The notes under the pieces are model-generated. The model was not told the origin of the DNA, searched no databases, and was given only the letters and a program-made list of their open reading frames with translations. 47,332 bases of DNA from Bacillota bacterium (lineage in GTDB: Bacteria; Bacillota; Clostridia; Saccharofermentanales; UBA5734). The translations under genes and the position numbers were made by a program. The stretch is taken from the NCBI GenBank assembly GCA_029548445.1, contig JAKPNJ010000250.1:1-47332 (forward strand). Direction: 5' to 3'. This document shows, in pieces, positions 16,742-24,071 of the stretch (the first letter of the stretch is position 1; the number at the start of each line of letters is the position of its first letter).

Positions 16742-18576
16742 GGGGAACTCCTTTCAGGGTCCGGCCCGAACCGGGTCTCCCCCGGCCCAATCCGGAATTC
16801 CCGCCCGGGGATGCCGGGCGAACCGGGCAGGCGGACCAGGCCGGTGACGCCTTCCGGCAACAGGATGAACCCTTCGAGCCGTTGCGGATCCGAGTCTGCG
16901 GACGCGTCCCAATGGACAAACACATCTCCCTGGGGTGTCGGCAGGGTCCCTTCGGCCCAGGCCAGCCCTCCCGGATCGGGCGCGACCAGGACCGACCGGA
17001 ATCCGGGCGAGAGGGGACGGATGCCCAGCACATAGGCCGGCAGCAGGGCTGCGGGGCCGCCGGACCAGCCATGACAGCGGCTGAGCAGGGCGTCCTCCAG
17101 GATCGTGTCGGCCCGGCCCGGCACGAGCTTCTCCCAGAACGTCGAGGCGCCGCGGTCCAGCATGAATCCGTAATAGGACCGCATGTCCGCCAGGGCCATG
17201 GCCACGAGCCCGGACTCCATCATCGCCCGGTGAACCCAGTACGCCATGAACCCTGCCATGGGCCGGGCCTCGTCCTCCAGGCCTGCGGCCCGCTCCAGCA
17301 GGAGCCGTCCCTCCCCGGGGGATGCCGCCAGGCCGGCGAGAACCGCGAAGGCGTTGGCGTGGAGGCTGGAGGAGGGCGCTTCGGCGGAGCCTACGGGGAA
17401 GTCGGAATAGACGCCCGTCTCCGGATGCAGATGCCGGGACCGGAGCACCTCCCCGATCGCCCGGCCCGCCTGTCGGAACCGCGCCACGCCGGCCTCCCGG
17501 CCAAGCCGGGCCGCCATCCGGGCCATGTCGTCCGCAGCCATGGCGAACTGGGACAGGAAAACCGCCGGGGAAGCCCACCAGGTATCCGGAGCCCTGCGGT
17601 TCTCGTCGGTGATGAACCGGCCGGGCTCGACGGCGTCCGGTCGGACGGTCGCGGCCAGGTAGTCCAGGGTTCGTTCCGCGTAGGGGAAGAGGGCAGCCAG
17701 GGTCTCGTCGTCGCCGGTGGCCTCGTGGTACTCCCGCAGCATGCCGATGAAATCGGTGCAGTAATTGTCGAGAATCCAGCGGCCGACCCCGTCGGTGACG
17801 CCCGGCATGTAGTCAATTCTGTGCGGATGCTGGTGGCCGCCGGCACGGGATGCGCAGGCGGGGAGGGACCCGTCTTCGCGCTGGGTGGCGGCGAAGAGTT
17901 GCAGGGACCGGCGGGCCAGGGCCCGATCCCCGAACGCCGCATAGCCGACCAGGGCTTCCACCCGGGCATCGCCGATCCACAGGAGGCCGTCCCGCTTGAT
18001 GCCGTCCTCATAATACCGGTGCATGCACAGCCGCACCGTATGGGCCGCCACGTCGTAGATCCGGTTCAGGAGCGGATCCGGACACCGGAAACTGCCGCGG
18101 AACTCGACCGGGTACAGGGCCTGGATACAGGACAGGGAGGACAGGTGCAGGTCGCCGCCCGCCGCCAGGAGCCGGACGAAGCGGAAGGCCCGTCGCCCGC
18201 CGCTCCGGAGACGGGCTGGCCCCGGCCGGAGATCGAAACGGTCCCGGGGAAACCGGAACCAGGGCAACTCCGTCGAGGGGTCCGCGAACGCTTCTTCGAA
18301 GGTTTCCCCGTACCGGACGAGAAGGTCGGCGTTCGCAGAGGCTTCCAGCTCGAGGGACAGGTCGCCCACCCGCTCCTCGCCGAAATCCAGCACCAGTTCC
18401 GCCGGACCGCGGCTGCCCAGGAGGATCGTGGAGCCGGAATGCCCGCAGAGGGCATCGGGGTGCAGGACCCGGCGGGCCAGGACGGACCTGGCGGGCCGGA
18501 CGACGGTTTCTTCCATCGTCGGCTCAGGCGGGGAAAAGGCACCCAGGTAGGGAGAAGCCGGCTCCGGTCCTGTCAT
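16738..18576 (-). CDS. Alpha-L-rhamnosidase-like glycosidase (GH78-type)
   Basis: A 612-residue cytoplasmic protein. An N-terminal beta domain (about 1-155) is followed by an (alpha/alpha)6 domain that opens FRGSFRCPDPLLNRIYDVAA and contains EDGIKRDGLLWIGDAR (about residues 190-203), the GH78 signature where the Asp/Glu residues bind the sugar and activate water. The end has SRCHGWSGGPAALLPAYVLG and IRPLSPGFRSVLVAPDPGGL, typical of the C-terminal beta domain of rhamnosidases. I chose the ATG at 18576 because AAAGGAAA lies upstream at good distance; a start at 18594 would add six residues. It is the first enzyme gene after the transporter genes, behind a long stem-loop. L-rhamnose release is inferred from family. 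Confidence 0.8.
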   Translation of the reverse strand: MTGPEPASPYLGAFSPPEPTMEETVVRPARSVLARRVLHPDALCGHSGSTILLGSRGPAELVLDFGEERVGDLSLELEASANADLLVRYGETFEEAFADPSTELPWFRFPRDRFDLRPGPARLRSGGRRAFRFVRLLAAGGDLHLSSLSCIQALYPVEFRGSFRCPDPLLNRIYDVAAHTVRLCMHRYYEDGIKRDGLLWIGDARVEALVGYAAFGDRALARRSLQLFAATQREDGSLPACASRAGGHQHPHRIDYMPGVTDGVGRWILDNYCTDFIGMLREYHEATGDDETLAALFPYAERTLDYLAATVRPDAVEPGRFITDENRRAPDTWWASPAVFLSQFAMAADDMARMAARLGREAGVARFRQAGRAIGEVLRSRHLHPETGVYSDFPVGSAEAPSSSLHANAFAVLAGLAASPGEGRLLLERAAGLEDEARPMAGFMAYWVHRAMMESGLVAMALADMRSYYGFMLDRGASTFWEKLVPGRADTILEDALLSRCHGWSGGPAALLPAYVLGIRPLSPGFRSVLVAPDPGGLAWAEGTLPTPQGDVFVHWDASADSDPQRLEGFILLPEGVTGLVRLPGSPGIPGREFRIGPGETRFGPDPERSSP

Positions 18577-18640
18577 GTGGCGTTTCCTTTCCATTCCGTT
18601 CCAGCAGGCCTGGCCGGCGATGCGCGGCCGTGCCCCGGCT

Positions 18641-18678
18641 CCGGAAAGGGGCCGCCGGAGATCGGCGGCCCCTTCCGG
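18641..18678 (-). terminator. Long GC stem-loop between importer and enzyme genes
   Basis: CCGGAAAGGGGCCGCCG (18641-18657) pairs with CGGCGGCCCCTTCCGG (18663-18678), leaving one bulged base and a 5-nt loop. It lies about 50 nt downstream of the binding-protein stop. No T-run follows on the minus strand, so it may be a partial terminator or an mRNA-stabilising structure giving more binding protein than enzymes. Confidence 0.6.
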
Positions 18679-18730
18679 AGGGTGTGGGATTCATTCGTGT
18701 CGGATGCAGGGTTCCTGCACCCGCGGGGGA

Positions 18731-20329
18731 TCAGTTGCCGCGGAACGTCGGATAGGACTGGACATCGTCCACGACTTTGCCCGCAGCCGCTTTCCAGCTG
18801 GCCACATAGGCGTCCCACTCGGCATCGATATCGAAACCGGGCTTCGTAACGGCGTTGACGTAGAACTCCGCCGGGAGCGTGAACCAGGCGGCGAAGTCGG
18901 CGGTAGGATCGTTCTGCGCGGTGAATTCCGCAAATTCGCTGTTGATGATGTTCTTGAGGATGTTGACCTGCTGCATGAGGGCGTTGGCCTGGTCGACAAC
19001 CGTCTTCCCCCGGTACATGATCTGCTTCGCATCGGTATCCAGGGACATCGGGACAAAGAGGCCGATGCCGCGATCCACGGCGACGACGCCTTCCTTGGCG
19101 ACGGCGACGCCGTCCTCGTTGACGGTGTAATCGACGCCTTCCTCACCGAAGCGGACGATCTTCCACAGGTCGAAATCGGATTCCATGGCCTCGATGATCT
19201 GCATGGCGCGGATCATCTTCTCGTCGGAGGTCTCGGCGCCGAAGCCGAAGGCCCAGGAGAGCTGGCCGTAGGACCAGGTGCCGCTGAGGCCGGTGGGCCC
19301 CGTGAGCTTGGCCATGACGGCCCAGGTCGCTTCCGGGTTCTTCTCCGTCGTCAGCACACTGGTATCCCAGGAGGCTGTGTAGTCGGAGGCCATGTTGAAG
19401 GTGGCCCCGAGCTTGCCGTCGACGATCTTGGCGTTCATGATGGCATACTGGTCAGTGAAGGCCTCCGGGTCGATCAGGTCTTCGGAGAACCACTGGCGGT
19501 AGGTCTTCAGCATTTCCTTGTAGCGGTTGCTGACATAGGAATTGACGATCTTGCCGTCTTCCTCGATCCACTGGTTCGGAACCCAGCCGAAGGCGCCGTT
19601 GGTCTGGGCCCAGAAATAATTCCATGCCCAGTGGTCCCGGCCGCCGCCGTAGACATAGGTGTCCTTGACGTTGTTCCCGTCGGGGTCCTGCTCACGGAAC
19701 GCCTTGGCCAGCAGGTAGAACTCATCGAGGGTTTCCGGGACCTTGGTGATCCCCACCTTGTCCATCCAGTCCTTCCGGAGCAGGGTGATCCAGGGGGCGT
19801 CGCCGATCTTGTTGAGGCCGAAGACCCAGATCAGGCCGCCGGTCCGGTAGCTCTTGCCCATGGTCCAGGCCCGGTCGCCTTCCTTGTCCATGTTGGCGGC
19901 GCCGGTCGGCCAGTATTCCCGCACCATTTCCTCCGGGATTTCCCGGATGATGCCGTCCTCGAAGTACTTCTGGTGGGCCCAGCGGGCGAAGACATCGGGC
20001 AGCAGGCCGCCGGCGATGGTGACCGAAAGCTTGTCCTCTTCCCACGTATTGATGGGCATGACCTTGAGATCGACGTTGAAGCGGGTCTCGATCTCGGTTT
20101 CCACAAAGCTGCCTTCCTTATAGGCAGAGTAGTCGGCCGGCATGACCCATACCAATTCCAGTTTCTCGGCGAAGGGGTCCTCCGTGGGGGCGGTGGTCGG
20201 CGTGGTGTCGGTCGTGGGGGCGGCCGTGGGGGCGGTGGTCGGCGTCGCTTGCTGGCCGCAGCCGGTAAAGACGGCTCCGACAAGCAGGGCGAGGACCAGC
20301 AGCAGGGTGACGGTTCGGACTCGGTTCAT
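18731..20329 (-). CDS. Carbohydrate ABC transporter substrate-binding lipoprotein, LplA-type
   Basis: A 532-residue extracellular solute-binding protein. The signal peptide ends in VFTGC with lipidated C24, followed by a Thr/Pro/Ala linker (about residues 27-48) that spaces it from the membrane. The mature domain has GGLLPDVFARW, GKSYRTGGLIWVFGLNKIGD, LRKDWMDKVGITKVPETLDE and FYLLAKAFREQDPDGNNVKD, typical of the LplA/YtcQ oligosaccharide-binding group. The start at 20329 follows AAAAGGAGGAA; the much longer open frame upstream is a shadow of the permease gene. It follows two permease genes and precedes the glycosidases, so the ligand is probably an oligosaccharide that those enzymes split. 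No ATPase gene is here; these importers usually share an MsmK-like ATPase encoded elsewhere. Confidence 0.9.
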   Translation of the reverse strand: MNRVRTVTLLLVLALLVGAVFTGCGQQATPTTAPTAAPTTDTTPTTAPTEDPFAEKLELVWVMPADYSAYKEGSFVETEIETRFNVDLKVMPINTWEEDKLSVTIAGGLLPDVFARWAHQKYFEDGIIREIPEEMVREYWPTGAANMDKEGDRAWTMGKSYRTGGLIWVFGLNKIGDAPWITLLRKDWMDKVGITKVPETLDEFYLLAKAFREQDPDGNNVKDTYVYGGGRDHWAWNYFWAQTNGAFGWVPNQWIEEDGKIVNSYVSNRYKEMLKTYRQWFSEDLIDPEAFTDQYAIMNAKIVDGKLGATFNMASDYTASWDTSVLTTEKNPEATWAVMAKLTGPTGLSGTWSYGQLSWAFGFGAETSDEKMIRAMQIIEAMESDFDLWKIVRFGEEGVDYTVNEDGVAVAKEGVVAVDRGIGLFVPMSLDTDAKQIMYRGKTVVDQANALMQQVNILKNIINSEFAEFTAQNDPTADFAAWFTLPAEFYVNAVTKPGFDIDAEWDAYVASWKAAAGKVVDDVQSYPTFRGN

Positions 20330-20379
20330 CTGGGTTCCTCCTTTTCTTGGTGGGACTCCGGGTGGAACAATGATCCTGC

Positions 20380-21270
20380 TCAGCCCTTGACGGCGCCGAG
20401 CATGATGCCGCGGATGAAGTACTTCTGCAGGAACGGGTAGACGATGATGATGGGGGTGATGGTGAGGTAGAGGAATGCAGCCTTCAGGGATTCGGGAGAG
20501 CGGATCGTCTTCAGGCCGGCCATGTCGGCGAACCGCTGGATGTCCTGCTGGCTGGATTCGATGAGGAGCTTCCGGAGCATCAGCTGCACCACCTGCTTGT
20601 CGGGGCTGGAGGTGTAGAGCATGGCCTGGAACCACTCGTTCCAGTGCCCGACCATGGACCAGAGGGCCACTGTCGCCAGCACCGGCTTGCTCAGGGGGAT
20701 GATGATCTTCCAGAAGATGACCAGGGGATTGGCGCCGTCGATCTGGGCGACCTCTTCCAGGGAGATGTCGATGACGGCCATGATGTAATTGCGGATCAGG
20801 ATGATGTTGAAGACAACGGCCACGGAGGGGAGGATCAGGGCCCAAAGGCTGTCGATCAGGCCGAGGTTCCGGATCAGGAGATAGGTCGGGATCATGCCGC
20901 CGCTGAAATACATGGTGAACACCATGTAGAACAGGATGCCGCGGCGATAGGGGAGATGCCGCTTGGAAAGGGGATAGGCGGCGGCGGTGCAGACGAGGAC
21001 CATCAGGACCGTTCCGACCACGGACCGGAAAATGGCGTTGGTATAGCCGGTGAGAATCCGGCCTTCCTTGAAGATGGTCACGTAGGCGTCGGTCGTCAGC
21101 GAATCCCAGTCGGGTACCAGGGTGAAGCCAAGCTTCATGGCGTCCGCCGGGGAGGAGAACGACGTAATCAGCATATCCCAGAAGGGATAGAGAATGCTGA
21201 AGCACAGCAGGAGCATGAACCCGCCGTTGACGATTTCAAAGGGACGAATCCGGGGCATGCGGAGCTTCAT
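20380..21270 (-). CDS. Carbohydrate ABC transporter permease, LplC/YtcP-type
   Basis: A 296-residue membrane subunit with about six helices. The N-terminus FEIVNGGFMLLLCFSILYPF and the segment MYFSGGMIPTYLLIRNLGLI are characteristic of the LplC/YtcP branch, and the EAA loop reads EEVAQIDGANPLVIFWKIII followed by PLSKP. It starts 12 nt after the partner permease, with GGGGGG as ribosome site, and ends 50 nt before the binding-protein gene. Together they form the translocation path of the importer. Confidence 0.92.
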   Translation of the reverse strand: MKLRMPRIRPFEIVNGGFMLLLCFSILYPFWDMLITSFSSPADAMKLGFTLVPDWDSLTTDAYVTIFKEGRILTGYTNAIFRSVVGTVLMVLVCTAAAYPLSKRHLPYRRGILFYMVFTMYFSGGMIPTYLLIRNLGLIDSLWALILPSVAVVFNIILIRNYIMAVIDISLEEVAQIDGANPLVIFWKIIIPLSKPVLATVALWSMVGHWNEWFQAMLYTSSPDKQVVQLMLRKLLIESSQQDIQRFADMAGLKTIRSPESLKAAFLYLTITPIIIVYPFLQKYFIRGIMLGAVKG

Positions 21271-21282
21271 GGCGCTGCCCCC

Positions 21283-22200
21283 CTACCAGAAGGAATAGTC
21301 GCTGAAGCGACGGACGATCCGGTTGGAGAAGTACAGCAGCGTGAATCCCACCACATTCTTGAAGAGGCCCACGGCGGTCGCCAGGCTGTAGTTGGTGCCG
21401 CCCACGTCCCGGAAGGCCAGCCGGTACATGTAGGTGTCGATGATGTCCGCCACCCTGTAGACGGACGGGTTGTAGAGGTTGAAGACCTGGTCGAATCCCG
21501 CGTTCAGGATGTTGCTGATGGTCAGCATCAGGGAAATGATGATCATGGGGTACATGCCGGGCAGCGAGATGTACCGAGCCTGCTGGAGACGGGAGGCCCC
21601 GTCGATGTGGGCCGACTCGTACAGCTCCCGGCTGATGCCCGCCAGGGCGGAGAGATAGATGACGCTGCCCCAGCCGACGCCCTGCCAGATGCCCGACACG
21701 ATCAGGACCACCATGAACCAGAAGGGATCCCCGATGAAATTGATCTTCTGTCCCCCGAACAGGTCGATCAGGGCATTGACGAGGCCGCGCTGGGAGAGGA
21801 CCTGGATGACCATGCCGGACACGATGACCCAGGACACGAAGTAAGGAAGGTAGGAGACGGTCTGGACATATTTCTTGAAGCGGCCCGGCCGCATCTCGTT
21901 GATCAGCAGGGCGAAGAGGATCGGGGCGGGGAAGGAGAAGGCCAGGCGGAGCAGGCTGATGACGACGGTGTTGGAGAGGGCGGTCAGGAAACTGGGCTTG
22001 TTGAAGAGGGACAGGAGGTTGGTCAGCCCGACCCACTCGCTGCCCCAGACGCCCTTGAGAAGCTTGAAATTCTGGAAGGAAATGACGATTCCATAGATCG
22101 GCATGTAATTGAAGACGAACAGCAGCACGATGGCCGGCACCAGCATCAGGTAGAAGTACCTGTAGTGCACGAGGTTGCCCGCAAGGGATCGCTTCGCCAC
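21283..22200 (-). CDS. Carbohydrate ABC transporter permease, LplB/YteP-type
   Basis: A 305-residue membrane subunit with six helices. YYLMLVPAI-like N-terminus (YRYFYLMLVPAIVLLFVFNY), MPIYGIVISFQNFK and the EAA loop ELYESAHIDGASRLQQARYI mark the LplB/YteP group. I chose the GTG at 22200 because AAGGGAG stands 8 nt upstream and the protein then begins VAKRSLAGNLVHYRYFYLML as in the family; a GTG at 22269 would add 23 unlikely residues. It is the first gene of the minus-strand locus and is divergent from the AraC-type response regulator, which probably controls it. Confidence 0.9.
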   Translation of the reverse strand: MAKRSLAGNLVHYRYFYLMLVPAIVLLFVFNYMPIYGIVISFQNFKLLKGVWGSEWVGLTNLLSLFNKPSFLTALSNTVVISLLRLAFSFPAPILFALLINEMRPGRFKKYVQTVSYLPYFVSWVIVSGMVIQVLSQRGLVNALIDLFGGQKINFIGDPFWFMVVLIVSGIWQGVGWGSVIYLSALAGISRELYESAHIDGASRLQQARYISLPGMYPMIIISLMLTISNILNAGFDQVFNLYNPSVYRVADIIDTYMYRLAFRDVGGTNYSLATAVGLFKNVVGFTLLYFSNRIVRRFSDYSFW

Positions 22201-22292
22201 GGCCGGGTCTCCCTTCCTGCTTCCTGTGGACCCGTCACGGAGCATTCCCGTTTCGGACCCGAAACCCACTTTGAAATCAGTGAACTGACTTT

Positions 22293-22298
22293 ATTATA
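22293..22298 (-). promoter_or_regulatory. Candidate -10 of the glycan-import operon
   Basis: On the minus strand TATAAT is found at 22298-22293, about 93 nt before the GTG start of the permease gene. No -35 hexamer fits upstream, as expected for a promoter that needs an activator such as the adjacent AraC-type regulator. Confidence 0.5.
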
Positions 22299-22319
22299 TG
22301 GTCCGATGCACAGGATTCG

Positions 22320-22348
22320 TTGTACGCATTTTGGTCGGAACTGTACAA
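22320..22348. promoter_or_regulatory. Inverted repeat between divergent promoters
   Basis: TTGTAC (22320-22325) and GTACAA (22343-22348) form an inverted repeat with 23 nt between equal positions. It lies upstream of the minus-strand -10 and of the plus-strand -35, where an activator serving both operons would bind. Candidate site only. Confidence 0.4.
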
Positions 22349-22373
22349 TTACCATGCGAGACCCTGTTTCACA

Positions 22374-22402
22374 TTGCAGGGGCTGCCGGTCGGCCATATA
22401 AT
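22374..22402 (+). promoter_or_regulatory. Promoter of the two-component operon
   Basis: TTGCAG at 22374-22379, a 17-nt spacer and TATAAT at 22397-22402 give a good sigma-70-type promoter about 70 nt before the response-regulator ATG. Confidence 0.65.
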
Positions 22403-22472
22403 GATCCCGAGACGCACCGCATCCTCCGAACGGATTTCGGGACCGGAAAACGATCGGCAGAGGGGCCGAACC

Positions 22473-24071
22473 ATGTACAAACTGCTCATCGTCGACGACG
22501 AGGAGATCATCCGCACCGGTCTCCAGCAGGGGATCGACTGGGAAGCCATGGGCTTCGCGCCTCCCCTGACCGCCGGCAATGGCCAGGAGGCCCTGGGCAT
22601 CATCGCCGGGGAATCACCCCACGTGGTGCTGACCGATATCCGGATGCCCGGCATGGACGGGCTCGAACTGCTGGCACGGATCCACAGGGAGTATCCCCTT
22701 ATCCGGACCGTTATCCTGAGCGGGTACAACGACTTCGAATATGCCCGGCAGGGCATGGCGTTCGGCGCGGAAACCTATCTCCTGAAGCCGACCACGAATC
22801 GGGAAATCCTGGAAACCTTCACCCGCCTGGGTGACGATCTCCGCCAGGAGGAAGGACAGCGCCAGCAGCAGGAGGAATGGCGCCAACGGAGCCTGCAGGT
22901 CCATTCCCTGGAACTGGACCGGTTCTTCCGCCGCCTCGTGCAGGGAGACCTCCACGAACCCGGGCGTTTCGACGAGGAAGTGCGCCATCTCCAGCTTCGC
23001 ATCCCCTCCCGGTGGTCCTGTGGGTTCGTGCTGGAGCCCTGCGGAGAGAAACCGGGAACCCTCCCGGAGGACCTGGCGGAGCGGCTCCAGGCCCGTCTCG
23101 AATCCGGTCCGGGAGGCAGCGGGGAAGGCGGGAGGCTGCTTCTCCGGGTACTCGCCCAGGATGCGAACAGCCTGGCGATTCTGTTGTTCCAGGAGAACCC
23201 GATCTCCCTGGCGCAGCTGGATCGCCTGGCGGGACTGGCGGTCCGGGAGGCGAGCCAGGCCTCCGGCCAGGCGTTCGCCTGCGGCGTCGGCCCTCCCGCC
23301 AGCCCGTCCGGCCGCGTGGCGGAATCCCTGGCCAAGTCAAGGAAAGCCGTTCGCATGGCGTACTATGACGATGCACCCCATCTCTATCACTGGGATCGGA
23401 TCGTGATCGGCCCCGTGACGCCGGACCTGGAGGAGTCGGTCCGGAAAACGGGGGACGAACTGCTTGCTGCCCTGCGGCAGAGCCGCGAGGAACCGCTTGC
23501 GACTGTCCTGGATGCCTATTTCGGCCGCATGCGGAAATGGAAGCCCGATCCGGACTGGCTCGTCGAGACCACCGTCCTGCTGATGAACCGCTGCATCCAG
23601 TTGTTGGAGGACCTGTCCGCCGACGCGGGCGGCATCCGGGAGTCCGCCTCCTTCCGGTCCCTGTCCCGGTGCGCGACCCTGACCTGCCTGAAAAACAAGG
23701 TGTCGGACCAGTGCCGGATCATCCAGGCCCGCCTCGGCGAAGAGCTGGGCAGCGAAGTCGTCCGCCGGGCCATCGCATACCTCCGGGAAAACCTTGGGAG
23801 CCGGGTTCGCCTGGAGGACTACGCCGCCTCCCAGTTCCTGAACGCGTCCTACTTCAGCGCCCATTTCAAGGAGAAGACCGGGATCAGCTTCACGGCCTAC
23901 CTCAACAACCTCCGGATCGAGCAGGCCATGCGGCTCCTGGCCCGACACGACCACCACATCAGCGAAATCGCCGAGCAGGTCGGGTTCTACGATACGGCCC
24001 ACTTCTGCCGCGTCTTCAAGCGAGTGGTCGGACAGACCCCGCTTGAATATCGGAAGCGGCAATTCCTGTGA
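22473..24071 (+). CDS. YesN-type response regulator with AraC DNA-binding domain
   Basis: A 532-residue cytoplasmic transcription regulator. The receiver domain (about 1-125) has the acidic pair D8/D9, the phosphorylated D55 in VVLTDIRMPG, and K105 in LLKP. A middle region of about 300 residues with weak similarity follows, as in other YesN proteins. The last 105 residues hold the double helix-turn-helix AraC domain (LEDYAASQFLNASYFSAHFK; ISEIAEQVGFYDTAHFCRVF). It overlaps the kinase gene by 4 nt (GTGA) and is divergent from the LplB-type permease, so it most likely activates the glycan locus when the kinase senses a sugar or an occupied binding protein. Confidence 0.93.
   Translation: MYKLLIVDDEEIIRTGLQQGIDWEAMGFAPPLTAGNGQEALGIIAGESPHVVLTDIRMPGMDGLELLARIHREYPLIRTVILSGYNDFEYARQGMAFGAETYLLKPTTNREILETFTRLGDDLRQEEGQRQQQEEWRQRSLQVHSLELDRFFRRLVQGDLHEPGRFDEEVRHLQLRIPSRWSCGFVLEPCGEKPGTLPEDLAERLQARLESGPGGSGEGGRLLLRVLAQDANSLAILLFQENPISLAQLDRLAGLAVREASQASGQAFACGVGPPASPSGRVAESLAKSRKAVRMAYYDDAPHLYHWDRIVIGPVTPDLEESVRKTGDELLAALRQSREEPLATVLDAYFGRMRKWKPDPDWLVETTVLLMNRCIQLLEDLSADAGGIRESASFRSLSRCATLTCLKNKVSDQCRIIQARLGEELGSEVVRRAIAYLRENLGSRVRLEDYAASQFLNASYFSAHFKEKTGISFTAYLNNLRIEQAMRLLARHDHHISEIAEQVGFYDTAHFCRVFKRVVGQTPLEYRKRQFL

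Noticed and set aside
20160-20250. GGGGGCGG-type repeats as a regulatory element
   Set aside because: They encode the Thr/Pro/Ala linker of the binding lipoprotein and need no other explanation.
22201-22269. Longer start (GTG at 22269) for the first permease
   Set aside because: The extra 23 residues are polar and unlike the family, whereas AAGGGAG precedes the GTG at 22200 at correct spacing.
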